DNA of 64,000 nucleotides. Origin: UBA6022 sp049295575 (GTDB lineage Bacteria > Patescibacteriota > Saccharimonadia > Saccharimonadales > Saccharimonadaceae). The translations under genes and the position numbers were made by a program. Positions 7,753 through 16,423 of this stretch are shown here, piece after piece (the stretch's first letter is position 1; the number at the start of each line of letters is the position of its first letter). The notes under the pieces are model-generated. The model did no database searches. It saw only the letters and a program-made list of their open reading frames with translations, and was not told where the DNA came from. Location of the stretch: contig JBAQQX010000001.1 of assembly GCA_049295575.1 (NCBI GenBank), forward strand, positions 184,807 to 248,806, read 5' to 3'.

Positions 7753-8391
7753 ATGGATGTATTTAAACAATTTCTCTTACAATATCCGTGTCAGACGTTT
7801 AAGAAAGGTGAAACGATTCTCTTAAAGGGGGACAGGCCAAAAAACCTCTTTATTATTGAGTCTGGGCTAGTGAAGACATATACGATTACATCTAGTGGTG
7901 ACGAGCGTCTGGTATCGATTGACAGCAAAGGCGAAGATTTTCCCATTGGTTATGCATTTGAGCTAATTGAAACATCACAGTACTTTTATGAAGCCTTCAC
8001 TCGATGTACGGTTAGGCTTATACCTAGGGAGAAATACCTGGAGCATTTACACGCAAATGTAGAAAGTATGTATAAGCGCCAGGTGCGTATGACGATCTTG
8101 CTGCTCTCGACTCTTTCGCGCGTACATGCACTGGAGCAGTCGAGTGCTAGTGACAAGATTGCTCTTACGCTTATGTATATGGCTGATCGCCTGGGTGTTA
8201 TGCTTCGACCATATACTACCCGGTTGAAGATATCTGTTACTCAGCAAGAAATTGCCGACTCGCTTGGCTTAACTCGAGAAACGGCAAATATTGAACTAAA
8301 AAAGCTTGAGATGTTAAAGTTAATTTCGCATTCTCGCAAGAGCTATGTTCTATATATGGAACGACTTCAAAAATACATTGAAGACAAATAG
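7753..8391 (+). CDS. Crp/Fnr-family transcription regulator
   Basis: This 212-residue regulator has a cyclic-nucleotide-type beta-barrel (about 10-95), a dimerisation helix (about 105-130) and a Crp-type winged helix at the C terminus. The recognition helix reads TRETANIELKK; Arg177 and Glu178 (numbered from the GTG at 7747) match CRP Arg180/Glu181, which read TGTGA, while CRP Arg185 is replaced by Ile. The ligand pocket lacks the GEL and RSA residues that hold cAMP phosphate, and there is no Cys cluster like that of FNR. The ligand is therefore unknown. The start may be ATG 7753 or GTG 7747; neither has a ribosome-binding site. Likely targets are the Crp-like sites at 4301, 7627 and 40657. 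Confidence 0.88.
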   Translation: MDVFKQFLLQYPCQTFKKGETILLKGDRPKNLFIIESGLVKTYTITSSGDERLVSIDSKGEDFPIGYAFELIETSQYFYEAFTRCTVRLIPREKYLEHLHANVESMYKRQVRMTILLLSTLSRVHALEQSSASDKIALTLMYMADRLGVMLRPYTTRLKISVTQQEIADSLGLTRETANIELKKLEMLKLISHSRKSYVLYMERLQKYIEDK

Positions 8392-8413
8392 CCTACTGGG
8401 CTTGTTTGTGCAA

Positions 8414-8440
8414 CTAGCACTCTAGACAGGTAAGTGCTAA
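8414..8440. promoter_or_regulatory. CIRCE element (HrcA operator) of dnaJ
   Basis: CTAGCACTC-N9-AAGTGCTAA matches the CIRCE consensus TTAGCACTC-N9-GAGTGCTAA at 16 of 18 positions with the exact 9-bp spacer. It covers the -35 region of the promoter at 8446, where bound HrcA would block transcription until heat shock. The hrcA gene is not in this window. Confidence 0.85.
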
Positions 8441-8445
8441 TTATC

Positions 8446-8451
8446 TATAAT
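8446..8451 (+). promoter_or_regulatory. dnaJ -10 hexamer, leaderless geometry
   Basis: TATAAT ends 8 nt before ATG 8460, so transcription should begin at or within a base or two of the start codon. There is no Shine-Dalgarno sequence. Confidence 0.65.
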
Positions 8452-8459
8452 GGTAGGTA

Positions 8460-9560
8460 ATGAGTAAGCGTGATTATTACGAAATACTAGGTTTAAAAAA
8501 AGATGCCTCTGATGATGAAATCAAAAAGGCATTTCGAAAGGCAGCCGTCCAGCATCACCCAGATAAAGAAGGTGGTGATGAGACTAAGTTTAAAGAAGCG
8601 AGCGAAGCGTACGAAGTCTTGAAAGACAGCGCAAAGCGACAACGATATGATCAGTTTGGCCACGCAGGCGTTGGGGGTGGATCTGGCGGTGCTTCCGGGG
8701 GTAATCCATTTGAAGGCTTCGGTGGATTCGGTGGTCAGAATATGCACTTCGATTTTGGCGACGGTGGTCTTGGTGATATTTTTGGTCAGTTTTTCGGTGG
8801 GCAGCAACGCTCCCAAGGACCAGCCCGCGGGCGTGATGTCGAAGCGAGTATCCAGCTTACGTTTGAAGAGGCTATTTTTGGTGTTGAGGAGAAGATTAGT
8901 CTTGATATGGACGATGAGTGTAGTCACTGTCACGGATCGACTGTCGAACCTGGCCATGAGATGAAAACCTGTCCGACATGCAAGGGTGCAGGTCAACAAA
9001 CACGTATTATGAATACAATGTTTGGACAGATTCAGCAAGCAGTTACTTGTGAAACCTGTAGTGGGCGCGGCAAGGTGCCAGAAAAAGTCTGTACCGTATG
9101 TAAGGGTAGGGGTACTGAGCGCCGTAAGCAGACTATTACGCTCAAGGTGCCAGCCGGTATCGATGACGGCGCAACCATTCGTCTAAAAGAGCGCGGCGAA
9201 GCGATTGGCGGCGGTGCGAAGGGTGATCTATACGTTCATGTTCGTGTTCAAGCACATAAGAAGTTCACTCGTGAAGGCGATATTATTCTGTCAGACGAAC
9301 ATATCAGTATGATTGATGCTGCTCTTGGGACTGAAATTGATGTTGATACGGTTGATGGTGCAATTCGAATGAAAGTACCAGCTGGTACGCAGAGTGGCAC
9401 TGACTTTAAGCTATCAAATCATGGCGTACCTCATATGCGCGGCACCGCACGCGGTTCACATATTGTAAGTATTATTGTTGATACACCGACTAAATTGTCG
9501 AAAAAACAGAAAGAGCTTCTCGAGCAATTTGAAAGCCCAAAGAAGCGCAGTATATTTTAG
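8460..9560 (+). CDS. dnaJ: Chaperone DnaJ (Hsp40)
   Basis: This 366-residue co-chaperone stimulates DnaK ATPase and delivers unfolded substrates in the cytoplasm. It has the full type I layout: a J domain with HPD at 33-35, a Gly/Phe-rich linker (about 70-118), a zinc-binding domain with four CxxC pairs (Cys154/157, 171/174, 197/200, 211/214), and the C-terminal beta domains. The length is close to the family norm of about 375. It stands alone here, without dnaK, grpE or hrcA, and is preceded by a CIRCE operator overlapping its promoter, so it should be heat-shock controlled through HrcA. Confidence 0.97.
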   Translation: MSKRDYYEILGLKKDASDDEIKKAFRKAAVQHHPDKEGGDETKFKEASEAYEVLKDSAKRQRYDQFGHAGVGGGSGGASGGNPFEGFGGFGGQNMHFDFGDGGLGDIFGQFFGGQQRSQGPARGRDVEASIQLTFEEAIFGVEEKISLDMDDECSHCHGSTVEPGHEMKTCPTCKGAGQQTRIMNTMFGQIQQAVTCETCSGRGKVPEKVCTVCKGRGTERRKQTITLKVPAGIDDGATIRLKERGEAIGGGAKGDLYVHVRVQAHKKFTREGDIILSDEHISMIDAALGTEIDVDTVDGAIRMKVPAGTQSGTDFKLSNHGVPHMRGTARGSHIVSIIVDTPTKLSKKQKELLEQFESPKKRSIF

Positions 9561-9619
9561 CTCTAGCGTGTCGATGATGCTTAAGGTATTCTTAGTATAG
9601 TTTAAGAGGGAATACTACT

Positions 9620-12568
9620 GTGGCATGGTTTTGGTTTTTGGTTTGCATCGGTCTAGTCATTATATTGGCGACAAAGAAGAATAGTGCGTCTAGTTCGGAC
9701 AAAGAGTATGGCCGCGGCTACTGGGATGGTTACCGGGCACTTGGAGATAAGGTACAAGATGAACTAGATAGCGACACTATTGATCGTCATGCTCTGCAAA
9801 TTGCAGTAAATCGTGGCCATGGTGACACTCCGGCTTCTGTGGAGTCTCGCAGTCAATCGCTAGAGACGACAAAAGTGGATGAGTCTGAATTTGGTGATGG
9901 CACGACACTTGCTGGTTACGACGATCTTCGGCTGACTTCGACTTATTCGAGTGATGAGCAAATTAGACAGGCGTTAGCTGCGGATGTACGCGCCATTGAC
10001 AGTGGAGCAATAGCACTTCGTAACGAAAAGAAGTCACTAGAAAATCTCAATACGATACTCTATATGGCTAGTTTTCTTCTTGTTGCAGCCGCCTCTGCGT
10101 TTGTCGCTACTGCAATGCCAGGCAATATTCGACTTATCGGACTGATTGTTATTGTCGTATTATTTTATGGTGCAGGCTGGATACTATATAAATCAGTTGC
10201 GCGACTTCGTCCGGCGGCAACCGCTTTTCTTGGAACTGGTTTAGCGATTTTACCATTTGTAGGCGTGGCGCTGAATTTACTTGGCGGCGTTCCGGAGACA
10301 ACGGCCTGGTTGATTATTTCTGCCATTGGCCTGGTTGCATATGTTGCAGCGGCAGTCCTATTGCAGAGCCAGGTGATTTCATATTTAACAATGGCCTTTG
10401 TGTTATCTCTGGCTAGCTCTGCTGTCGCATCTGCGAGTTTACCTATGGTATGGTATTTCATTGTCCTCATCGGCATATCATTAACCGCAAACAGTCTTAG
10501 TATCCTAAGACCTACACTGGTGCCTGAGATATTCCGTCGACCGATTGAGTCAACTGGGCAGTTTGTCACCCCATTAGCCTTGCTCGCAAGTTTAGTGGTA
10601 CCTCGCATGACGATTGATGTCTATGAGGTAGTTTTCGGTGTTGCAACGGCGCATTACTTAGTTGTGTGGCTACAGCAAAAGACAATGATGTATGAATCGG
10701 TCGTGCGCGGATTGGCCTACGCCACTCTTTTGATTGTTGCATGGGATGTAGCAGATAATAATGTGACCCAGTTCGGCATTTGGTGGCTAGTTATCGCGGT
10801 GCTCCAGGCGGCATATAGCTTAGTGCGAGTGCAGGCCAAGAACGCTAGTAGTAAAGCAGCCGAAAACGGCTGGTTGATAACTGCATCCGCATTGATTTTA
10901 TTCGGTATCGTCTTCTGGTCCACCGCTGAGCACGCGGCTTACTGGACTGCTACGAGTCTTCTTGTCGTCGGGGTTATTAGTACCGTAAGTCTATTGCGTT
11001 TAAGAGACATTACCTGGGGCTATATCGGCCTGGGTATCTCTATTGTTCTTCCATTTACAATCGCGCGCCTGGTTATTGAGCCAGCGCTGCCATGGTCGGC
11101 GCTTGTCGGATGCTTCATTGTACTTGGTTCGAGTGCTCTTGTCGCGTATCATTATATGAAAAATAGGATGTCGGCATCTACTGGCATGTTGTTTATGACG
11201 GCGTTGTTGACATATATCGGACTCGCTGTAATGTCCGGTCTTATCTCCCAGGATGCAGTAGTGCTTGGCTGGTCGTTGCTGTTTGCATCGGCATTACTTA
11301 TCGGTCTATCGTATAGCGGTGGCTATGTCTGGAGTGAGATTATTGCGGCTGTACTTTTTGTTCCTACAGTGGCACTTTGGCTAGGAGAAAGCTCACTTGA
11401 AAGTCGATGGTTACTAACGGGTACAGTCCTCATCTCATCTGGTCTTCTTGTTGCGGCTAGTATTGCCCATCATCTTCGGGGTGAAGTTGAGCGTCGGAAT
11501 GCTCTTGTGTCGATTGGTATGATCGTCGTTGCTGGGCTTGTAGGTAACCTTGGCCAGCTAGATGGTGGTGTCGCCCAGACGAGTCTATTAATACTCGTTA
11601 CCTCGACTCTATTGTCGTATGGTCTTCGTATGGCGGCTCGTCGAAAATCAGCAACACTACAATCAATCTTCACATTTGGTTATTTTGGATATATCTTACT
11701 TGCATGGATCAGTAGTTTACCTCTTAGTGGCGGTTGGCATGTTCTTGTATACGGTTTGGCTGCGCTTGTTTTTTGGCTCGGATCATATGCTGAGAAACTG
11801 CCCGCACTTACACTCATAGGTAACGTAGCTCTTGTTGTTATGACAGCGGTGTTATGGTACTGGCTTGAATTTGATAGCGACTGGGCGGTATTTGGGATTT
11901 CATGGATCGCCGCCGCCGTGCTATATGGAGCATATTGGCTAATGGTCGAGCGCCATGATGTATGGCGACAGTGGGTCTGTCTAGGGTCCGTCTGGGTGAT
12001 ACTTGCGTATGCTGTTTTGGTGCAATTCTTTAATTTTGATGACGTGCAGCGAATTGCTGCCGCCGCTACACTTATTGCCGCCGCCGCTACATTAGGTATT
12101 CACGGGTACTTGTTTGAAAAGCGCAACTTTGTCGAATCTAGTATCTATATTGCTACTTTCGGTCTGCAGCGCTTAGTGGGACTGGTTATACCTGAGGCCG
12201 ACATGGTCTTTTATGCGCACTGGTGGGCGATTGTGCTTGGCCTAGTTGCGTGGTGGCGTGGCATGGGTCATCGTGCTGTCCGGTTGGCTATCGGTATGTC
12301 ACTTATCAGCATGAGCACTGCCGCGATGGCGCTTACGGGTAATGGTATGTACCAGCTGCTCTTTCTGGCAGAGCACTTGGTGCTACTTGTTATTGGCGCT
12401 CTCATACAAAAGAGCTGGGCTACTTGGTGGGGGATTATCGCTGCCATACTTGCTATTCTTTACTTCCTGCGGGAGTATACCTTCTTGTGGCTTGGTTTCC
12501 TCGGACTATTCTTGATTGGCATTGTTGTGTGGCGGCTAATGCGCAATAGTGGCGCCTCGGCACAGTAG
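9620..12568 (+). CDS. Giant polytopic membrane protein, DUF2339-like
   Basis: This 982-residue protein has a short N-terminal hydrophobic helix, then a soluble stretch to about residue 150 with a charged QIRQALAADVRAID-type helix. The remainder is hydrophobic, with more than twenty predicted membrane segments. The pattern resembles DUF2339/DUF2157 membrane proteins, which have no settled function. GTG 9620 is the only reasonable start; the sequence before it has a possible -10 (TATAGT) near 9596 and GAGGG, a weak ribosome-binding site. It lies between dnaJ and the ATP-grasp island with no clear operon link. Convergent with the next gene (29 bp between stops). Confidence 0.7.
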   Translation: MAWFWFLVCIGLVIILATKKNSASSSDKEYGRGYWDGYRALGDKVQDELDSDTIDRHALQIAVNRGHGDTPASVESRSQSLETTKVDESEFGDGTTLAGYDDLRLTSTYSSDEQIRQALAADVRAIDSGAIALRNEKKSLENLNTILYMASFLLVAAASAFVATAMPGNIRLIGLIVIVVLFYGAGWILYKSVARLRPAATAFLGTGLAILPFVGVALNLLGGVPETTAWLIISAIGLVAYVAAAVLLQSQVISYLTMAFVLSLASSAVASASLPMVWYFIVLIGISLTANSLSILRPTLVPEIFRRPIESTGQFVTPLALLASLVVPRMTIDVYEVVFGVATAHYLVVWLQQKTMMYESVVRGLAYATLLIVAWDVADNNVTQFGIWWLVIAVLQAAYSLVRVQAKNASSKAAENGWLITASALILFGIVFWSTAEHAAYWTATSLLVVGVISTVSLLRLRDITWGYIGLGISIVLPFTIARLVIEPALPWSALVGCFIVLGSSALVAYHYMKNRMSASTGMLFMTALLTYIGLAVMSGLISQDAVVLGWSLLFASALLIGLSYSGGYVWSEIIAAVLFVPTVALWLGESSLESRWLLTGTVLISSGLLVAASIAHHLRGEVERRNALVSIGMIVVAGLVGNLGQLDGGVAQTSLLILVTSTLLSYGLRMAARRKSATLQSIFTFGYFGYILLAWISSLPLSGGWHVLVYGLAALVFWLGSYAEKLPALTLIGNVALVVMTAVLWYWLEFDSDWAVFGISWIAAAVLYGAYWLMVERHDVWRQWVCLGSVWVILAYAVLVQFFNFDDVQRIAAAATLIAAAATLGIHGYLFEKRNFVESSIYIATFGLQRLVGLVIPEADMVFYAHWWAIVLGLVAWWRGMGHRAVRLAIGMSLISMSTAAMALTGNGMYQLLFLAEHLVLLVIGALIQKSWATWWGIIAAILAILYFLREYTFLWLGFLGLFLIGIVVWRLMRNSGASAQ

Positions 12569-12597
12569 GACATGAAGGTTGCGGCGGTTAAGGTCGG

Positions 12598-13551
12598 CTA
12601 TTTAGCGAGCCATTGAACGTATCGTGCAACCGCATCACTTGATGTATTGCTGAATGGATCATTGTGGATATCGATACCTGGTGTTGCGTTTACTTCAATG
12701 AGATATTGTCTATTTGTTTTTCGATCCCACATCATATCAACACCACAGATACCTAGTCCAAGTTTCTTTGTGATTGCCTCGGCGTCTGTGATCATTTCTG
12801 GCGTGACAAGTTGTGTCGCTTCGTGCAAACTGCCTCCTAAGCTGACATTGGCAGGACCAACAACGCGCACTTCCTCTCCGCGGAGAGGTATGTCTCGAAT
12901 AGCTTCACCTAAAAAGCGCCGTGCGGCATGCTGATTAATATGCATAAGCGATGAGCGCGAATCATCATTGCGTGATAACGAGGCGTTCGCATCATGGATA
13001 AGTTCTTCGGTGGAATGTATGCCATCGCCAACTACATGCGCGGGCTTGCGTATAACGGCTGAACAGAACTTGCCACCAACAACCAGCAGGCGCACATCGT
13101 CTCCGACGATATGCTGCTGAACGACTACGAGGTGACTATAATTTTTTGCATAATCATATGCATGTCGCAGCTCATCTTCGGTCTGGATATTGGTACTAAC
13201 GCCGCCTCCGCCGCTGCCCAGAGAAGGCTTTACTACTACGGCAGGATGCTCGGCTAAGAACTTACGAGCTTCTCGGATATCTCGACATGCGATTGTGGCT
13301 GGCATGGATACGTTTAAAGACTCGGCAATATGGGTTGTCTTTATCTTGCTGTCGGCAATAGCTTTTCCTGCAGCAGAAGACTTATCACTGCAAGTACTAA
13401 AGAGTAGATGGTTAGTTTTGCGAGCATCAGTGTATTCTAATAGATTTGATGATGCGCTAATAATAGTGACGGGTATATTTTGAGCGATCATTTCGTCGTA
13501 GATGAGACGAGTAGAGACCTTTAGTTCGTCGCGCGTATCGTGGGTGCTCAT
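12598..13551 (-). CDS. ATP-grasp ligase, cyanophycin-synthetase/GshF-like
   Basis: This 317-residue enzyme is a single ATP-grasp domain. It has VVVKPSLGSGGGG (the ATP-binding Gly-rich loop), the segment VVGDGIHSTEELI, which matches the VGDG motif of cyanophycin synthetase and GshF, and a metal-binding end (GVDMMW, then IEVNATPGID followed by H-N-D-P). It should join a carboxylate to an amine through an acyl-phosphate. The Mur-ligase domain of cyanophycin synthetase is absent. TGGAGG precedes ATG 13551, and a minus-strand TATAAT at 13651-13646 would give a leader of about 88 nt. It is the first of five ATP-grasp genes in 7.4 kb. Substrates are unknown. Confidence 0.85.
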   Translation of the reverse strand: MSTHDTRDELKVSTRLIYDEMIAQNIPVTIISASSNLLEYTDARKTNHLLFSTCSDKSSAAGKAIADSKIKTTHIAESLNVSMPATIACRDIREARKFLAEHPAVVVKPSLGSGGGGVSTNIQTEDELRHAYDYAKNYSHLVVVQQHIVGDDVRLLVVGGKFCSAVIRKPAHVVGDGIHSTEELIHDANASLSRNDDSRSSLMHINQHAARRFLGEAIRDIPLRGEEVRVVGPANVSLGGSLHEATQLVTPEMITDAEAITKKLGLGICGVDMMWDRKTNRQYLIEVNATPGIDIHNDPFSNTSSDAVARYVQWLAK

Positions 13552-13719
13552 GGGGATGTCCTCCAGTTTAAAACCTGAATATGATCTTATGAGCTATGCA
13601 ATTTGATAACGCGAATCGGTAAAGAGGTGGTTGATTACTCCTTGTATTATACGAAATTAATGGCTATTTTACAAGTGCGTGTCACTAAGTGGCCCATAAA
13701 GAAGGGGGTTTCTTGAGCA

Positions 13720-13748
13720 TTGACTTATTGTACGGTTTGTGATATATT
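13720..13748 (+). promoter_or_regulatory. Consensus-like promoter of the zincin gene
   Basis: TTGACT (13720-13725) and TATATT (13743-13748) are spaced by 17 bp. ATG 13760 lies 11 nt after the -10, so the leader should be only a few bases long. An in-frame ATG-TAA start-stop pair at 13750-13755 lies between them but on a different phase. Confidence 0.65.
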
Positions 13749-13759
13749 AATGTAAAATT

Positions 13760-15514
13760 ATGAACACAAACAACAGTCTCCTTGAAAGATATAACGGTCT
13801 CTACCTAGAGCGTAGCGGCGAGGGCGCGCGAGACCTAGTGGAGACGCTTCTTGAATCGCCAGAGCTGCCGCTTGATGACGAACAAATGGCTGAAGCATAT
13901 AGCTTTGAAGCTTCTCTGGCAAGTCATCAACTGGACGAAGGCGTCACGATTGAGTCTATGATTAGCTCTCAAAAGGAAGAATCTGTTACGGCTCCGCTTT
14001 TCTTTGCAGCGCCATTTCTTGATGGTTCTATCGACATGAGTCAGTTTGATAGTCCTGAGTTTAGCAAAGCCGAAGACGTATACAAATGGGTTGCTACAGT
14101 TGTTCGCGATAAGTCGGTCGACCCCAGTATGCTTGCTTTGATTGCTAAGCAAAGTAATGTACTGTACAAAAAGCGAGCAGAAGAAGCACTTATTGCAGGC
14201 GAGGTATTAACCGACGAGCAGCTTGATGTAATGTCGCTGGTGCTTCGGCCTGAGGATATTGTTCTTCATGGTATTCAGGCAAATAGCGCACGTCAATCTC
14301 TACTAGAGATGCGTAGCGTGTATAAAGAGGGCGGTGAACGGCTTGACGGTGCAAAGCGGGCTATTGCCGATGTGTACCTTGCGCGCGTAAACGAGGTGAT
14401 TGCTAAAGATATACCGGTCATCAATTACTTTATGGATCAGTCACGTATGATTGGCGATGAGGCCGGCAAGCGGGTGGCCGAGAGCGCAATCCCGACTAAT
14501 TTACGTCGCAGTCTTGTTGACCCTAGGGCTCGTGAACAGTTATTGAAGCGCCTTGATTATGTACGAAATGGTATGGGAACTGCCGAATCGGGTGATGACA
14601 GTGCAGTTTCGGCTGATCTTTTTCAAGATGAAGTGCTCTCTGAAAACGAATCGCGTGAAGCAATATTTAACGCCGAAGAAATCGCGGTATTAAAAAGTAC
14701 CCAAATGACACCAAGAGAAATTCGTCAGGCCTACGCAAATATTATCCGTAAGACGGGATTATTGAGCTCCGAGGATCCGAGTACCTGGACGCCTACTCGT
14801 AAGACTCGTGCTAAGGATGGCTTATTTCAAGTTGTCGAGAATATTGACAAGGCAACTCTGTCGGTAGATGGTGACGCTGGCGTGTACAAAGTTGGCACCG
14901 AATCTCGCTCGATCTATGACGTTTTGGTAGTTGGTGGTTTTCATGAGCTAACTCATATCGATCAGGCACAGGCAGATCGGGCGCTAGGCGATACGCTTCG
15001 TATCACTAAAATTAAGGGAAAGCGAGTATCGATGCTTCGTGAGGTCGGTGCAAACATCAATCAACGCAAAGCTGAACTGATGTTTTTTGGAAAAAGTAAG
15101 CCAGTAGCATTGACGTACGCGAAAGCACTCCAGACTCTTGAGAAGGGTGGTGATCTATTTGCTGCAACGCGCAGTTTTTATGACGAAGCAAGACGTATTG
15201 CTCCTAGCGATTCACCTAGGTCCATTGCCCGAGTGGCTGCCGATCGAGTAACGCGCCTTGTCCGACAAGGTGGTCATAGTTCGCAGTCGATGGTATATGC
15301 CGAGGAAGCTATTTTGAACAAAGAGCTCGAAGGTGCTAGTTTGTCCGCTAAAGAACGCGCCGTCGCTATTACTGGCCTTGACTTAGTTGATCAAGTAAGA
15401 CTTCATAAGTATGGGCTGTTACCTGCATTTGTCGGTGAAGCGACTGATTGGACGACGCTGGTTGTCGAGGAGCTTCAGCCTTATATCAATAAAGCTTTAC
15501 AAGACATCGAATAA
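13760..15514 (+). CDS. Putative zincin metallopeptidase, DUF1704/MATCAP-like
   Basis: This 584-residue protein has a divergent N-terminal region of about 300 residues and a C-terminal domain holding HELTH (395-399). That HExxH zinc motif is followed 29 residues later by Glu428 in REVGAN, a plausible third ligand that resembles the QEGLA motif of DUF1704 proteins. In eukaryotes this family includes the MATCAP tubulin carboxypeptidase, and in bacteria its members often sit beside ATP-grasp ligases. The gene is followed 21 bp later by two RimK-like ligases in the same direction. I infer that it may trim a tail or tag made by those ligases. The N-terminal region matches nothing I know. Confidence 0.65.
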   Translation: MNTNNSLLERYNGLYLERSGEGARDLVETLLESPELPLDDEQMAEAYSFEASLASHQLDEGVTIESMISSQKEESVTAPLFFAAPFLDGSIDMSQFDSPEFSKAEDVYKWVATVVRDKSVDPSMLALIAKQSNVLYKKRAEEALIAGEVLTDEQLDVMSLVLRPEDIVLHGIQANSARQSLLEMRSVYKEGGERLDGAKRAIADVYLARVNEVIAKDIPVINYFMDQSRMIGDEAGKRVAESAIPTNLRRSLVDPRAREQLLKRLDYVRNGMGTAESGDDSAVSADLFQDEVLSENESREAIFNAEEIAVLKSTQMTPREIRQAYANIIRKTGLLSSEDPSTWTPTRKTRAKDGLFQVVENIDKATLSVDGDAGVYKVGTESRSIYDVLVVGGFHELTHIDQAQADRALGDTLRITKIKGKRVSMLREVGANINQRKAELMFFGKSKPVALTYAKALQTLEKGGDLFAATRSFYDEARRIAPSDSPRSIARVAADRVTRLVRQGGHSSQSMVYAEEAILNKELEGASLSAKERAVAITGLDLVDQVRLHKYGLLPAFVGEATDWTTLVVEELQPYINKALQDIE

Positions 15515-15535
15515 ACTCTTAAATAGGTAGTATAT

Positions 15536-16423
15536 ATGGCAAGAATTGCAGTAATTAAGGGTGACAAACCCGACGACAACAGTGAGGCTTACGCGACAGT
15601 CGCTGGACTTCGTGAAATTAATCGTGATGATTACACACTGATCCGGTATAGTGAACTGCTGTACGAAATTAGTGACGCCGGCGTCTCGATTGTATATCAG
15701 TCCGGTGACTTAAAAGATTTTGACCTTGTATATATTCGTGATTTTCAGGGATATGAGTTCGAGCGTAATGCCATCGCACAGTATCTCGAGCAACATTCAA
15801 GGAAGTTCTTAAATTCTGATATTAAAAACTTTCAGCACATTAGTAAGCTGACGCAGTATATTACTTTTGCATTTAATAAAGTTCCGATTCCGTACACGTT
15901 ATTTGGCAAGAATGATGTTCTTATTAAGGGTGTATTGGGTCGGTTGTCATTTCCTATTATTCTAAAATCAATCACCGGCAATAGCGGCGCTGATAATTTT
16001 TTGATACATGATGAAGCTGAGCTACGCGAGACACTAAAGACTCATTCGCAAGTTAAGTTTGTCGCGCAGGAGTACGTTCCTAATGACGGTGATCTCCGTA
16101 TAATCGTACTTGGTGACAAAGTTGAGTGCGTATACAGTCGTCTACATAAAGCAGGCGACCATCGAAACAATGTCTCTCAAGGTGGTGACAAGCAGTACCT
16201 TAGCCTCGGTGAGGTGGCGGATGAATACAAGCAATTGGCCATTAGGGCAGCAGCGGCTGTTGAGCGTGAGATATGTGGCGTTGACTTGATGATTAATAGT
16301 GCTACCCAGGCACCGATTATACTCGAGGCAAACTTCAATTTTGGCATTAGGGCCGTTCCAGGGACGCTATCCGATGAGTTATATGGCCTTTCGGAGTATT
16401 TGCACGTAAGGGCGAGCGAGTAG
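15536..16423 (+). CDS. RimK-like ATP-grasp ligase (first of tandem pair)
   Basis: This 295-residue protein has an N-terminal pre-ATP-grasp domain (about 1-90) and an ATP-grasp fold containing FPIILKSITGNSG, VAQEYVP, DLRIIVLGDK and the metal-binding end GVDLMI with ILEANFNFG. The last motif is IxEANxNFG rather than the usual IxEVNxSPG of RimK, so the substrate site may differ. It begins 21 bp after the zincin gene and its stop TAG shares a base with the GTG of the next gene, which implies translational coupling. It probably forms an amide or peptide bond on a carboxylate; the substrate is unknown. Confidence 0.82.
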   Translation: MARIAVIKGDKPDDNSEAYATVAGLREINRDDYTLIRYSELLYEISDAGVSIVYQSGDLKDFDLVYIRDFQGYEFERNAIAQYLEQHSRKFLNSDIKNFQHISKLTQYITFAFNKVPIPYTLFGKNDVLIKGVLGRLSFPIILKSITGNSGADNFLIHDEAELRETLKTHSQVKFVAQEYVPNDGDLRIIVLGDKVECVYSRLHKAGDHRNNVSQGGDKQYLSLGEVADEYKQLAIRAAAAVEREICGVDLMINSATQAPIILEANFNFGIRAVPGTLSDELYGLSEYLHVRASE

